DNA of 64,000 bases from Rhizobium sp. NXC14 (GCF_002117485.1 NZ_CP021030.1:4380001-4444000); one strand, 5' to 3'. Positions 26,806-37,694 are shown, numbered from the stretch's first letter. The notes: generated by a model from the letters alone, not told the origin. Translations and numbers: made by a program.

Positions 26806-28344
26806 ATGACCATCGCCGTCCTCGATCTCGCCACCGAAACCGCCAAGCTGCTTGCCGAACTCGGCGTCGATGCCGGCCGCTATCAGGGCGGCACGCTGTC
26901 CGTCTCCTCGCCCGTCACCGGCAAGGAGATCGGCAGACTGAGAGAAAATTCCGTTTCCGAAACGAAAGCGGCGATCGAAGAGGCGCACAAGGCTTTCCTG
27001 GAATGGCGTAATGTGCCGGCGCCGAAGCGCGGCGAGTTGATCCGCCTGCTCGGCGAGGAGCTGCGTGCCGCCAAGACGGCGCTCGGCCGCCTCGTCTCGA
27101 TCGAAGTCGGCAAGATCACCTCCGAGGGCCTCGGCGAGGTTCAGGAGATGATCGACATCTGCGATTTCGCCGTTGGCCTGTCGCGCCAGCTCTATGGCCT
27201 GACGATCGCCACCGAGCGCTCGGAGCACCGGATGATGGAAAGCTGGCACCCTCTCGGCGCGATCGGCATCATTTCTGCCTTCAACTTCCCGGTCGCCGTC
27301 TGGTCGTGGAATGCAGCGCTGGCGATGGTCTGCGGCAATTCCACCGTCTGGAAACCCTCGGAAAAGACGCCACTGACCGCCCTTGCCGTGCAGGCGCTGT
27401 TCGAAAAGGCCCTGAAGCGCTTCGTCGCCGAGGGCGGCAAGGCGCCGGCCAATCTATCCACCCTGATCATCGGCGGCCGTGAGGTCGGCGAGGTGCTGGT
27501 CGACCACCCCAAAATCCCGCTGGTTTCCGCCACCGGCTCGACGGCCATGGGCCGCGCCGTCGGCCCGCGCCTGTCGCAGCGTTTTGCCCGCGCCATACTC
27601 GAACTCGGCGGCAACAATGCCGCGATCGTCTGCCCGAGCGCCGACCTCGACCTGACGCTGCGTGGCGTCGCCTTCTCCGCCATGGGCACGGCCGGCCAGC
27701 GCTGCACGACACTGCGCCGTCTCTTCGTCCATGAAAGCGTCTACAACAAGCTGGTGCCGCGCCTGCAGAAGGCCTACGGCTCCGTCGCCATCGGCAATCC
27801 GCTGGAGACCGGCACACTGGTGGGCCCGCTGATCGACGGTCAGGCTTTCGAGAAGATGCAGGCGGCGCTCGGCGAGGCAAAGGCGGCAGGCGGCAAGGTG
27901 ACCGGCGGCGAACGCGTCGACAATGGTTCGGCCGATGCCTTCTACGTTCGCCCGGCGCTGGTCGAAATGCCCGATCAGATCGGCCCGGTCGAGCACGAGA
28001 CCTTCGCGCCCATTCTCTACGTTATGAAATACAGCGATTTCAATGCGGTGCTGGACTTGCACAATGCCGTGCCGCAGGGATTGTCGTCGTCGATCTTCAC
28101 CAACGACATGCGCGAGGCGGAAACCTTCGTTTCGGCGCGCGGCTCGGATTGCGGTATCGCCAACGTCAACCTCGGGCCTTCGGGCGCCGAAATCGGCGGC
28201 GCCTTCGGGGGCGAAAAAGAGACCGGCGGCGGACGCGAATCCGGCTCGGATGCCTGGAAGGCCTATATGCGCCGCGCGACCAACACGATCAATTACGGCA
28301 GCACGCTGCCGCTTGCGCAGGGCGTCAAGTTCGACGTCGAATAA
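26806..28344 (+). CDS. amaB: Piperideine-6-carboxylate / aminoadipate-semialdehyde dehydrogenase (ALDH7)
   Basis: This 512-residue aldehyde dehydrogenase belongs to the antiquitin/ALDH7 group that oxidises alpha-aminoadipate semialdehyde to alpha-aminoadipate with NAD. Diagnostic blocks are EVQEMIDICDFAVGLSRQLYG, AFNFPVAVWSWNAA, the general-base region ILELGGNNAAIV, the catalytic Cys in GTAGQRCTTLRRLF, and the substrate-specific tail CGIANVNLGPSGAEIGGAFG. It is the last gene of the operon with hglS and the amaA-like gene. A strong terminator follows. Confidence 0.93.
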   Translation: MTIAVLDLATETAKLLAELGVDAGRYQGGTLSVSSPVTGKEIGRLRENSVSETKAAIEEAHKAFLEWRNVPAPKRGELIRLLGEELRAAKTALGRLVSIEVGKITSEGLGEVQEMIDICDFAVGLSRQLYGLTIATERSEHRMMESWHPLGAIGIISAFNFPVAVWSWNAALAMVCGNSTVWKPSEKTPLTALAVQALFEKALKRFVAEGGKAPANLSTLIIGGREVGEVLVDHPKIPLVSATGSTAMGRAVGPRLSQRFARAILELGGNNAAIVCPSADLDLTLRGVAFSAMGTAGQRCTTLRRLFVHESVYNKLVPRLQKAYGSVAIGNPLETGTLVGPLIDGQAFEKMQAALGEAKAAGGKVTGGERVDNGSADAFYVRPALVEMPDQIGPVEHETFAPILYVMKYSDFNAVLDLHNAVPQGLSSSIFTNDMREAETFVSARGSDCGIANVNLGPSGAEIGGAFGGEKETGGGRESGSDAWKAYMRRATNTINYGSTLPLAQGVKFDVE

Positions 28345-28357
28345 GCACAATCTCAAC

Positions 28358-28389
28358 AAAGGCGACACTGGGCCCAGCGTCGCCTTTTT
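28358..28389 (+). terminator. Rho-independent terminator of the lysine operon
   Basis: Stem AAAGGCGAC pairs with GTCGCCTTT around a loop that itself contains the palindrome CTGGGCCCAG, followed by a run of five T. It starts 13 bases after the ALDH7 stop. Confidence 0.85.
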
Positions 28390-28419
28390 GGCTCGATCGA
28401 AATTTATTCCCTCGCAATC

Positions 28420-28434
28420 TGAAATATTGGGTCA
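28420..28434. promoter_or_regulatory. RirA-type iron box (TGA-N9-TCA), distal copy
   Basis: TGA, nine bases AATATTGGG, TCA. This matches the IRO box bound by RirA in Rhizobium. It lies exactly 50 bases upstream of a second, better copy in front of an Fe(III) binding-protein gene. Confidence 0.65.
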
Positions 28435-28467
28435 AGATTTTGTGATGCTTTTTTCTCGGCGACGAAA

Positions 28468-28486
28468 CTTGAAATAACCAGTCAAG
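28468..28486. promoter_or_regulatory. RirA-type iron box (CTTGA-N9-TCAAG), proximal copy
   Basis: CTTGA, nine bases AATAACCAG, TCAAG: a TGA-N9-TCA box whose arms extend to perfect 5-bp symmetry. It is 52 bases before the ATG of the Fe(III) binding protein, where binding would block the promoter when iron is sufficient. Confidence 0.75.
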
Positions 28487-28537
28487 AAAAATATACGCCT
28501 CTTACCCTGTTGGGGTGACATCGCCATGGAGGCCCTC

Positions 28538-29560
28538 ATGATTACTGCTGTTAACCGTTTTTCCCACGTGCTGGCGCTCGCCGCTTCGCTTCTCTCCACC
28601 ACGGTGCTCGCAGGCAGCGCCAATGCGCAGGATGAAGGTCTCGTCGTCTACAATGCGCAGCACGAAAGCCTGGGCCGCGAATGGATCGATGCCTTTACCA
28701 AGGAGACCGGCATCAAGGTGACCATGCGCCAGGGCGGCGACATGCAATTCGCCAACCAGATCATTCAGGAAGGCGACGCATCCCCCGCCGATGTTTTCCT
28801 GACCGAGAATTCGCCGGCCATGACGCTGGTCGACGGCGCCGGCCTCTTCGCCCCGGTCGAAAAGGAAACACTGGATCAGGTGCCGGAGCAGTATCGTCCG
28901 GCCGACGGCATGTGGACCGGCATTGCCGCCCGCTCTACCGTCTTTGCCTATGACAAGACGAAGCTCAGCGAAGACAAGCTGCCGAAGTCGCTGCTCGACC
29001 TCGCCGACCCCGCTTGGAAGGGCCGCTGGGGTGCATCGCCCGCCGGCGCCGACTTTCAGGCCATCGTCGCCGCGCTGCTGCAACTGAAGGGTGAAGATGC
29101 CACTAAGGCATGGCTGAAGGGGCTCAAGGACAATGCGACGCCCTACAAGGGCAACAGCGTTGCCATGAAGGCGGTCAATTCAGGTGAAGTCGAAGGCGCG
29201 GTCATCTATCATTACTACTGGTTCGGCGATCAGTCAAAGACCGGCGAAAACAGCAAGAATGTCGGCATGCATTACTTCAAGAATCAGGATCCGGGCGCTT
29301 TCATCAGCATTTCGGGCGGCGGCGTCCTGAAGTCCACGCAGCACATGAAGGAAGCGCAGGCTTTCCTGAAATTCGTCACCAGCAAGGCAGGCCAGGCAGT
29401 TCTGAAGAACGGCTCGTCCTATGAATATGCCGTCGGCAAGGACGCCCCTTCCAATGACAAGCTCGTTCCGCTTGCCGATCTCAATGCTCCGAAGGTGGAA
29501 GCCTCGACGCTGGACAGCAAAAAGGTCGTGGAACTGATGACAGCGGCAGGTCTGATTTAG
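28538..29560 (+). CDS. Periplasmic Fe(III)-binding protein of an iron ABC importer
   Basis: A 340-residue FbpA/FutA-type protein. The signal peptide has hydrophobic core VLALAASLLSTTVL with cleavage near SANAQ-D. The mature protein opens with LVVYNAQHESLGREW and has the Tyr-rich YHYYWFGDQ and SGGGVLKSTQ regions typical of ferric-ion binders. ATG 28538 is preferred over 28526 because GGAGG (28528-28532) precedes it. It heads an operon with a two-domain permease and an ATPase, behind two RirA-type boxes. It brings ferric iron to the inner-membrane complex. Confidence 0.92.
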   Translation: MITAVNRFSHVLALAASLLSTTVLAGSANAQDEGLVVYNAQHESLGREWIDAFTKETGIKVTMRQGGDMQFANQIIQEGDASPADVFLTENSPAMTLVDGAGLFAPVEKETLDQVPEQYRPADGMWTGIAARSTVFAYDKTKLSEDKLPKSLLDLADPAWKGRWGASPAGADFQAIVAALLQLKGEDATKAWLKGLKDNATPYKGNSVAMKAVNSGEVEGAVIYHYYWFGDQSKTGENSKNVGMHYFKNQDPGAFISISGGGVLKSTQHMKEAQAFLKFVTSKAGQAVLKNGSSYEYAVGKDAPSNDKLVPLADLNAPKVEASTLDSKKVVELMTAAGLI

Positions 29561-29664
29561 GCTCTCTACGTGTCGTAGCGCTTATGCGGGAGAGGCTTCG
29601 GCCTTTCTGCCGCAGGCTTGCAGCAGCCAAAACTATTGCTTTTGGCTCAAGAAAACCTTAGGGC

Positions 29665-31328
29665 ATGATGGGATCGGGCAACTGTCTTTCCAAGACGGTT
29701 GCCTTCCTTTTTCAGCGTATGAAGGCATCGGCCTTGCTGCAGGACAACAGATTTTTCGTCGCCGGCAACGAGGCGCCGGTCGCGCCGAAGCGCGCGCGAA
29801 TGCTATTGCCGCGCCGGCGCATGCCGCACGCGCCCGTGATGCTACTCGCCACCGTCATCGCGATCTTCAGTCTCGTGCCGCTCGGCTTCATCGGCTGGAT
29901 AACTTACGATGTTGGCTGGGAGACGGTGAAAACACTTGTCTTCCGGGCCCGTGTCGGCGAACTCCTCATCAATACGGTTCTTTTGGAATCGATCACCATC
30001 CCGCTGTCGATCGCGCTGGCCGTGACGCTTGCCTGGCTGACCGAACGAACGGACATTCCGTGCGCCAGGCTCTGGGCCTGGCTGGCGATCGCGCCGCTCG
30101 CGGTGCCGGCCTTCGTGCACAGCTATGCCTGGGTCAGCCTTATCCCCGGCATGCGCGGCCTTGAGAGCGGCGTCTTCGTTTCTGTCCTCGCTTACTATCC
30201 CTTTCTCTATCTGCCGGTTGCCGCAGCGTTGCGCCGTCTCGACCCGGCCATCGAGGATGCCGCCGCCTCCCTTGGTCTCGACCCCTGGCGCGTCTTCTTC
30301 CGAACCGTGCTGCCGCAGTTGAGGTTTGCCATTTGCGGCGGGTCGCTGCTGATCGCGCTGCACCTGCTGTCGGAATACGGCCTGTTCGTCATGATCCGGT
30401 TCGACACTTTCGCCACCGCAATCGTCGACCAGTTCCAATCTTCCTACAACAGCCCGGCCTCCAACATGCTCGGCGGTGTGCTCGTTGCCTGCTGCCTTTT
30501 CCTGCTTGGCCTTGAAGTGCTGCTGCGCGGCAACGAACGTTATGCCCGCGTCGGCTCCGGCTCGCCGCGTCCGGCCGATCGCCGGCGTCTCGGCTGGTTC
30601 CTGGGGCCGGCCATCCTGCTGCCTGTCCTCCTGGCGGTGCTGACGCTCGGCGTGCCGTTGCTGACACTCGGCCGCTGGCTCTATCTCGGCGGCAGCGAGA
30701 TCTGGCGCATCGAAGTCGGCAGCGCCTTCCTGCAGACGATGGCGCTCGCTCTGGCCGGCGGCGTGCTGGCGACGATTGCCGCAGCCCCCATGGCCTGGCT
30801 TTCCGTGCGCGCGCCCGGCCGCTTTCAGCGCCTGCTCGAAGCCTGCCACTATTATGTCGGCTCGCTGCCCGGCGTCGTCGTGGCGCTGGCGCTGGTAACG
30901 ATCACCGTTCGTATCGTGCTGCCGCTCTATCAGACCTTCGCAACGCTGCTCGTCGCCTATGTGATGCTTTTCCTGCCCCGGGCCATGGTCGGCCTGCGCG
31001 CCAGCATCGCCCAGGCGCCGGTGGAGCTGGAGCGCGCCGCGATGGGCCTCGGCCGCACCCCCGGCCAGGCGGTGCGGCAGATCACCATGCGGCTTGCCGC
31101 ACCGGGGGCCGCGGCCAGCATCGCCCTGACCGCACTTGGCATTACTAATGAACTCACGGCGACGCTGATGCTCTCGCCAAACGGCGTCGATACGCTGGCG
31201 ACGAAATTCTGGTCGCTGACGAGCGAGATCGATTATGTCTCGGCCGCCCCTTACGCCGTCATGATGGTCGTGCTGTCGCTGCCGCTCACCCTGACGCTTT
31301 ATACGCAATCGAAACGGACCGCCGGCCA

Positions 31329-31332
<4 letters not shown>
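29665..31332 (+). CDS. Fe(III) ABC transporter permease, fused two-domain
   Basis: A 555-residue FbpB/SfuB permease with about twelve membrane segments made of two homologous halves. Each half has the EAA loop: [20 protein letters not shown] and [20 protein letters not shown]. The first ~50 residues are polar and poorly like a signal. No convincing ribosome site precedes ATG 29665; starts at 29719 or near 29800 are possible and would keep all membrane spans. Its stop overlaps the ATPase ATG in ATGA. The 104-base gap after the binding-protein gene has no strong terminator. Confidence 0.9.
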
Positions 31333-32366
<1,034 letters not shown>

Positions 32367-32407
32367 GATAATCCGTTCCGGAAAATCAATTTCCGTGGGT
32401 TTGTGCG

Positions 32408-33739
32408 CTAACCGACCCTGCGCACCAGCTCTTGCGGCTCGATGCCCTCAAGCCAGCCGCCGGTAAAGCCGGCGCGCTCGAGCCCGCGGCGGATGATCGG
32501 CGCTTGCCGCATCAGCTTCCAGATGAAATCGGAACGCTCGTTTTCCACGGTCATGACGATCAGGCCCTGGTCGATGCCGACGGTGCGGTCGTCCACCCAA
32601 CCCTCCGGACGTTTGGTCTGGACGGTCGGATTGAAGCCGCCGGGGAAGCCGCCCTCCAACAGCAGGTTCGGATAGGTGGTCAGCAGCGTCTTGGTGCCGT
32701 CGAGAGCCGCCTGCCGGTCATAGGGCAGGCAGGCAAGTGCGGCCCAGGGTGCTATCGTGCCGTCATCAGGTCCGAGCGGCGCGCCGCGTGCGGCATAACC
32801 CAGCACCTTCGGCTGCCGGCCGCCGCGCATGCGCCGGGTGGGCGGTGGGCCGTCGCAGGCGGTAAAGCCCCAGACATTCCTGTTGTAACCAACGAAACCG
32901 CCGGGATTGCGCTCGGCATAGTCGCGCTGCATGTTGATAACGACCTGGGTGTTGCGGAAGTAGTCCCAGTTGCGCTCCCTCATCGGCCTGTCCTGGATGC
33001 CGCGGAAATCGATCCAGGCATGTGAAAAGAGATGAATGAAAAGCGGGCCGGCATAGAGATACGGCTGGTCACCGAACATCATCCAGGAATAGCTCGATGT
33101 GAAGGCGTCGTAGCTCGACTGCGGAATGGGATGCGTCGGCGAGGCGAGCGCCAGCGCATAAAGGATGATCGCCTCGTCGAAGCCGTGATAACGCCAGCGC
33201 AGGAAGCCCGACGAAGGCTTCCATCCCATGGAAATGGCGTCACCCTTGTTCAGCGCCCAGCGCCAGTCGACGCGTTCGTAGATGAAGGTCGCGAGCTCAC
33301 GGATATCAGTCTCCGTCTCGTCTTCGCGATTGAAATATTGCGCTGAGGTCAGTACGCCGGCGATCAGCAGCGCCGTATCGATGGTCGAAAGCTCGCTGTT
33401 CCAGGCGCGATTGCCGCTATCCATGTGGAGGAAGTGGTAGAAGAAGCCGCGATGGCCGGTCGCATGGCGCTCTTCGCCTTGGCGCGCCTCGGCGAAGAAA
33501 CGCAGCGTATTGACCGTGCGCTCGGCTGCTTCCTTGCGGCTGATCCAGCAACGCTCGACAGCAACCGGATAGGAGGAAAGGGCAAAACCGACGGCCGCGA
33601 TGCTCGCCGGCACGCCGCCGATCGAGGTATCGGCCACCAGGCCATTTTCGGGATTGGAATATTTCAGGAAGTACTTGAATGCCGAATGCTGCAACCTGTC
33701 TATGAGGGCTGCATCAATGTCTTCGATCCGCTGCAGCAT
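32408..33739 (-). CDS. Glucoamylase-family / GH144-like beta-1,2-glucan hydrolase
   Basis: A 443-residue protein of the Pfam 'Glycoamylase' (GH144-like) family, an alpha/alpha-toroid enzyme whose characterised members cut beta-1,2-glucan. Key blocks are DTSIGGVPASIAAVGFAL, ATGHRGFFYHFLHMDSG, STIDTALLIAGVL, RWRYHGFDEAIILYALAL and GFNPTVQTKRPEGWVDDRTVGIDQG. No signal peptide is visible, so it appears cytoplasmic, unlike many GH144 lipoproteins. Rhizobia make cyclic beta-1,2-glucan, and the domain also occurs inside the NdvB synthase; a role in turnover of that glucan is likely but not shown. The gene stands alone; the 251 bases before it are AT-rich. Confidence 0.85.
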   Translation of the reverse strand: MLQRIEDIDAALIDRLQHSAFKYFLKYSNPENGLVADTSIGGVPASIAAVGFALSSYPVAVERCWISRKEAAERTVNTLRFFAEARQGEERHATGHRGFFYHFLHMDSGNRAWNSELSTIDTALLIAGVLTSAQYFNREDETETDIRELATFIYERVDWRWALNKGDAISMGWKPSSGFLRWRYHGFDEAIILYALALASPTHPIPQSSYDAFTSSYSWMMFGDQPYLYAGPLFIHLFSHAWIDFRGIQDRPMRERNWDYFRNTQVVINMQRDYAERNPGGFVGYNRNVWGFTACDGPPPTRRMRGGRQPKVLGYAARGAPLGPDDGTIAPWAALACLPYDRQAALDGTKTLLTTYPNLLLEGGFPGGFNPTVQTKRPEGWVDDRTVGIDQGLIVMTVENERSDFIWKLMRQAPIIRRGLERAGFTGGWLEGIEPQELVRRVG

Positions 33740-33990
33740 AGGCTCCTACCCAACTGTTGCACCGCCCCATGCATGAACATGGTGGTCGTCCCCGGGCAAA
33801 TCAAACCTTTTTGATTCGCAAGGATAAGAGAACACAAACGGAGGCGATTGGTCGTTAACAATTATCGGTGAAATAATATCTAGCATAAGTCATATAAGCG
33901 GTGCAGCAAAGGAACGGGGGCGCACCGCACCGGCACAGCGTATCTCAGGCGATACTTAGAGCCTCGCAGGCGCTTTGCGACGTGGCGCCG

Positions 33991-35784
33991 CTATCGTCCG
34001 ACTGCATAGGCTTGCATGAGGCGCGGGGTAGCTGCGGCGCGCATAAGCCCGTCGGCATCCCGCTCTGCGGCGGTCAGCCGGCCGATCGTCCAGGCATCGG
34101 TGATCGTCAGCTTGTGGCCCTTTCCGGCGAGCGCGTCGAGTACATCCGGACCGAAATTCTCTTCCGCCATCAGGCTGCCGGGTTCGCGGCTGCGCGGATA
34201 GAAGGAGCTCGGAAAATGAGCGGTATGAAAGAGCGGCTGATCGATCGCCGCCTGCAGGTTCAGCTTGTGATGGACATGGCGCAGGAAGAAGGAAAGCTGC
34301 CATTGCTCCTGCTGATCGCCTCCCGGCGTGCCGAAAACAAGGGTTGGTCGGCCCTCGAAGAGGCCAAGGGACGGCGTCAGCGTCGTGCGCGGCCGTTTTC
34401 CCGGAGCAAGCGAGGTCGGCAGGCCTGGCTTGAGCCAGAACATCTGCGCGCGGGAATTGAGGCAGAAGCCGAGGCCCGGCACGGTTGGCGAAGACTGCAG
34501 CCAGCCGCCGGACGGCGTGACGGAGACCATGTTGCCTTCACGGTCGATCACGTCGATATGTACGGTGTCGCCGCGCTTTTCGGAAAGATGCTCCATGGTC
34601 GGCTCGTAGACAGCGCCGGTCTTCGTGTCGGCGCCGAACATCTTCATCGCCAGCTCGTGCTGCACTTCGAAACCTGGAATGATACCGGGGCGAAGATCGA
34701 AGGAGGCATCCGCTCCGACGAGTTTTCGGCGTTCGGCAGCGTAGCTCTCAGACAGCAGATGGGCGACGGGGATCTCGGAAAAAAGCGGATCACCGTAATA
34801 GACCTCGCGGTCGGCAAAGGCGAGCTTCATCGCCTCGACGACGGTATGAACGAAATCGGCCCCATCCGATCTCATCGCGGCGAGGTCGAAACCCTTCAGG
34901 ATCGACAGGGTCTGCAGGAACACGGGCCCCTGACCCCACGGCCCGGTCTTGGCGATGGTCCAGCCGTGATAATCATAGGTCAGCGGCTCCTCAATCGTCG
35001 CCGACCAGTTGGCCATGTCGTTTGCGGTCAGCACGCCCTTGTGGCGCTTGCCGCTTGCATCCATCACTTCGGTCGTCTTCAGGTAGGCGTCGATCTTCTC
35101 GGCGATGAAGCCGCGATAGAATGCGTCGCGCGCTGCCTCCACCTGTGCTTCCTGATCATTTTTTGCTTCGGCTTCGGCAATGACGCGCTTCCAGGTTTCA
35201 GCCAGCGCCGGATTGCGGAAATTCGCCTGCGCTTCGGGAACGTTGCCCCCAGGCAGCCAGGTTTCGTGGGAGGTCGGCCATTCCTTTTCAAAAAAGGCCG
35301 CAAGCCCCTTGATGGTCGCCGCGACGCGCGGCAGCAGCGGATGACCGTGCTCGGCATAAAAGATCGCCGGTTCCAGCACCTGGCGCACGCTCATCGTACC
35401 GTAGTCGCGCAGCATCAGCATCCAGCCGTCGAAGGCACCGGGAATGACCGTAGCAAGCAGGCCATCGCCGGGGATCAGCGTCAGGCCTTCCCGCGTATAA
35501 TGCTCGATCGTCGCGCCGGCGGGTGCCGGCCCTTGGGCTGAGATAACCTCGACCTTGCCCTTCTTCTTCGAATAGATCACCGCCGGCAGGTCGCCGCCAG
35601 GGCCACAGAGATGCGGCTCGACGATCTGCAGCACGAAGCCGGTTGCCACCGCCGCATCGAAAGCGTTGCCGCCCTTTTCGAGAATGCTCATGCCGACCGC
35701 CGAGCCGATCCAGTGCGTCGAAGTGACGACGCCGAAGGTGCCGAGAATTTCAGGCCGAGTCGTAAATCCGGTCATGTCGAACAT
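33991..35784 (-). CDS. Gamma-glutamyltransferase family (Ntn hydrolase) protein
   Basis: A 597-residue Ggt-like protein that should self-cleave into two subunits. The N-terminal part has GGNAFDAAVATGFVLQIVEP and GPGGDLPAVIY. The nucleophile Thr follows KRGD in KRGDTVHIDVIDREGNMVS, the usual processing point. No signal peptide is seen, in contrast with periplasmic GGT. It may cleave gamma-glutamyl amides or act as an acylase; glutathione breakdown is only one option. It is 39 bases downstream of an M81-family gene on the same strand, so the two may share a peptide-catabolic transcript. Confidence 0.85.
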   Translation of the reverse strand: MFDMTGFTTRPEILGTFGVVTSTHWIGSAVGMSILEKGGNAFDAAVATGFVLQIVEPHLCGPGGDLPAVIYSKKKGKVEVISAQGPAPAGATIEHYTREGLTLIPGDGLLATVIPGAFDGWMLMLRDYGTMSVRQVLEPAIFYAEHGHPLLPRVAATIKGLAAFFEKEWPTSHETWLPGGNVPEAQANFRNPALAETWKRVIAEAEAKNDQEAQVEAARDAFYRGFIAEKIDAYLKTTEVMDASGKRHKGVLTANDMANWSATIEEPLTYDYHGWTIAKTGPWGQGPVFLQTLSILKGFDLAAMRSDGADFVHTVVEAMKLAFADREVYYGDPLFSEIPVAHLLSESYAAERRKLVGADASFDLRPGIIPGFEVQHELAMKMFGADTKTGAVYEPTMEHLSEKRGDTVHIDVIDREGNMVSVTPSGGWLQSSPTVPGLGFCLNSRAQMFWLKPGLPTSLAPGKRPRTTLTPSLGLFEGRPTLVFGTPGGDQQEQWQLSFFLRHVHHKLNLQAAIDQPLFHTAHFPSSFYPRSREPGSLMAEENFGPDVLDALAGKGHKLTITDAWTIGRLTAAERDADGLMRAAATPRLMQAYAVGR

Positions 35785-35823
35785 CCTCTCTGCAAAATCA
35801 TCCCTGTTCGGGTCGGTAGGACC

Positions 35824-37266
35824 TCAAGCCCGCAGCGAACGCGCGGAGAGAAAGACCTGCGGCTCGAAGGCAAAATCCTTGTCGAAGGGATAGGTCGGAT
35901 GCTGCTTGCGCAGCCGCGGCAGGCGCTCGACGAACTGATCGACCACGCCCTCCGACAGCGCCATCAGGTTAGGGTTTGCGATCGGCGCCAGTTCCGGCGA
36001 GAGATAGCCCGATTTGACGACGATGATCTTGGCAGCGTGCGGGTCGATGCCGAGTCGGGTGAAATCGGCGATATTGTGGTAGGGTCGCCGTTTGGCCGAG
36101 AGCACGAGATCGATGCCGCCGATCGAAACGACCGCCTGCCGATCGGCGGCGTCGGCGGTCTCATGCAGGAATTTGACGGTAAAGCGGGCATTGACCGGTC
36201 TGCTGCCCTTGGAATCGAGCGAGGCCCCGACACTGAGGACAAGCTCAGCCCCGACACCTGCGGCGTAACAGGCTTCGGTCGCCGCCTTGTCGGCAATGTC
36301 GGCAAAGACGACGCCGTCAGCACCTTTGGCGATCAGCTCGGCCAGGACATCGGCCCGGTCTCCGACGCCGCCGCCGGTCGGGTTGTCGCCGGATTCGGCG
36401 AGCACGACGGGAGCGGTCGGGCTGGCGATCGCCCTCGCAACGCATTCCTCGACCGAACCGGTCTCGCAGCCGAAGACGAAGTCTTCGCGGGCCTCCCAAT
36501 AGGCCTTGGCGAGCCGCCTCGCCTCGCGCTCCAGCACGGCGCGGTCGGTGCCGGTCATGATAGCGGCGGCCGTGGCGCGCGGTTCGTCGGCCCAGACGTA
36601 ACCGACCATCAGCGATGCGTCCCAGACGCCCGCCATGGCATCGATCTCGGGCAGCAAGGCATAGAGGCTCTTCGCCGGCTCATCGACCGTGCTGGTGCGC
36701 TCGCCGGGCAGGACGACCGGGATCGGCGCCCAGAGGACGAACGGCCTCACGCCGGTTTCCAGGCTCTTGACCAGCATCGAGACCGAGCGGCGCATCGTCT
36801 CTTCGACATCGATATGCGGGGCGGTGCGATAGGTGGAGTAGATGTCGAGCGCATCAATGATGCGCTGGGTGACGTTGCCGTGCAGGTCGTAGCTTGCCGA
36901 GACGGTGCATGCCTCGCCGACAAGCGCGCGGGCCGCACTGATCCAGTCGCCTTCGGCATCCTCCATGCCTTCGACATACATGGCGCCGTGCATGGCAAGA
37001 TACAGACCATCGAGCGGCAGCAGCGGCTTCAGCCGATCGAGGAATTCGTTCTTGAAGCCCTCATAGGTGGCACGCGAAACCGGCCCGCCGGCAATGGCGC
37101 GGGCATGGACCGTCGGCAGAAATTCGGCATCATAATCCTTCAGAAAGGCGAAATAGGACGATTCCAGCAGCCCCTCTCCGCGCAACACCCGAAAATCCTT
37201 TTCCTCATTCAGAACGGGATTGTATGTGCTGCATTCAATGTGAATGCCACCGACGGCAATGCGCAT
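35824..37266 (-). CDS. M81 family metallopeptidase (MlrC-like)
   Basis: A 480-residue MlrC/M81-type zinc protein, named after the enzyme that finishes microcystin breakdown, but widespread in rhizobia where the substrate is not known. N-terminal DUF1485 region RIAVGGIHIECSTYNP, putative metal region DGLYLAMHGAM and SYDLHGNVTQR, and C-terminal VLAESGDNPTGGGVGD are all present. It probably hydrolyses a small peptide or amide in the cytoplasm. It precedes the Ggt-like gene on the same strand. Confidence 0.87.
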   Translation of the reverse strand: MRIAVGGIHIECSTYNPVLNEEKDFRVLRGEGLLESSYFAFLKDYDAEFLPTVHARAIAGGPVSRATYEGFKNEFLDRLKPLLPLDGLYLAMHGAMYVEGMEDAEGDWISAARALVGEACTVSASYDLHGNVTQRIIDALDIYSTYRTAPHIDVEETMRRSVSMLVKSLETGVRPFVLWAPIPVVLPGERTSTVDEPAKSLYALLPEIDAMAGVWDASLMVGYVWADEPRATAAAIMTGTDRAVLEREARRLAKAYWEAREDFVFGCETGSVEECVARAIASPTAPVVLAESGDNPTGGGVGDRADVLAELIAKGADGVVFADIADKAATEACYAAGVGAELVLSVGASLDSKGSRPVNARFTVKFLHETADAADRQAVVSIGGIDLVLSAKRRPYHNIADFTRLGIDPHAAKIIVVKSGYLSPELAPIANPNLMALSEGVVDQFVERLPRLRKQHPTYPFDKDFAFEPQVFLSARSLRA

Positions 37267-37694
37267 GGGGAACCTCGGTTGAAAGTGGGAGCAATCGGGA
37301 AAGGTATGGGTGGCGACGGGCTGAACACGGAGGCGGTTTCAATCCGAAGACGTGCCCCTTGTCCGATCCTGATGATAGTTCGCGAAACGAGCCAATCAAC
37401 CGCAAATAAACAACAAATTTGCTCCGGGCCGGTCGCCTGGATCGACGATCCGGATCCGGTCATGCAAGAAATTTTTCGATGAGCGCGTTGGCAACCGATT
37501 TGCTCAAGCGAGCGAGGTTCGCTTAACAAGCGCAAAGCAACTGCAACGCCGGCCTCAAGCTTGTGAGATCGATCCTGCGTCAGCACTGGCGGGTCCAGCC
37601 AAACATTAAGGCCGGCCGTCCGCTGTTGGCGAAAAATACCGCAGCCGTAGCCCGAGAATCGACTGGTAGGTAGCCGGTCCGGACAGGAGCATGA
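37267..37694. other. 428-base intergenic region without a recognised gene
   Basis: It lies upstream of the MlrC-like gene and downstream of tRNA-Ser. Reading both strands I see no convincing coding frame, tRNA or strong terminator. It should contain the promoter of the MlrC-like/Ggt-like genes, which I could not place. Confidence 0.5.

Noticed and set aside
35611..37482. Long plus-strand frame over the MlrC-like and Ggt-like genes
   Set aside because: It is a mirror of two well-supported minus-strand genes; its sequence is low-complexity D/R/G-rich and has no ribosome site.
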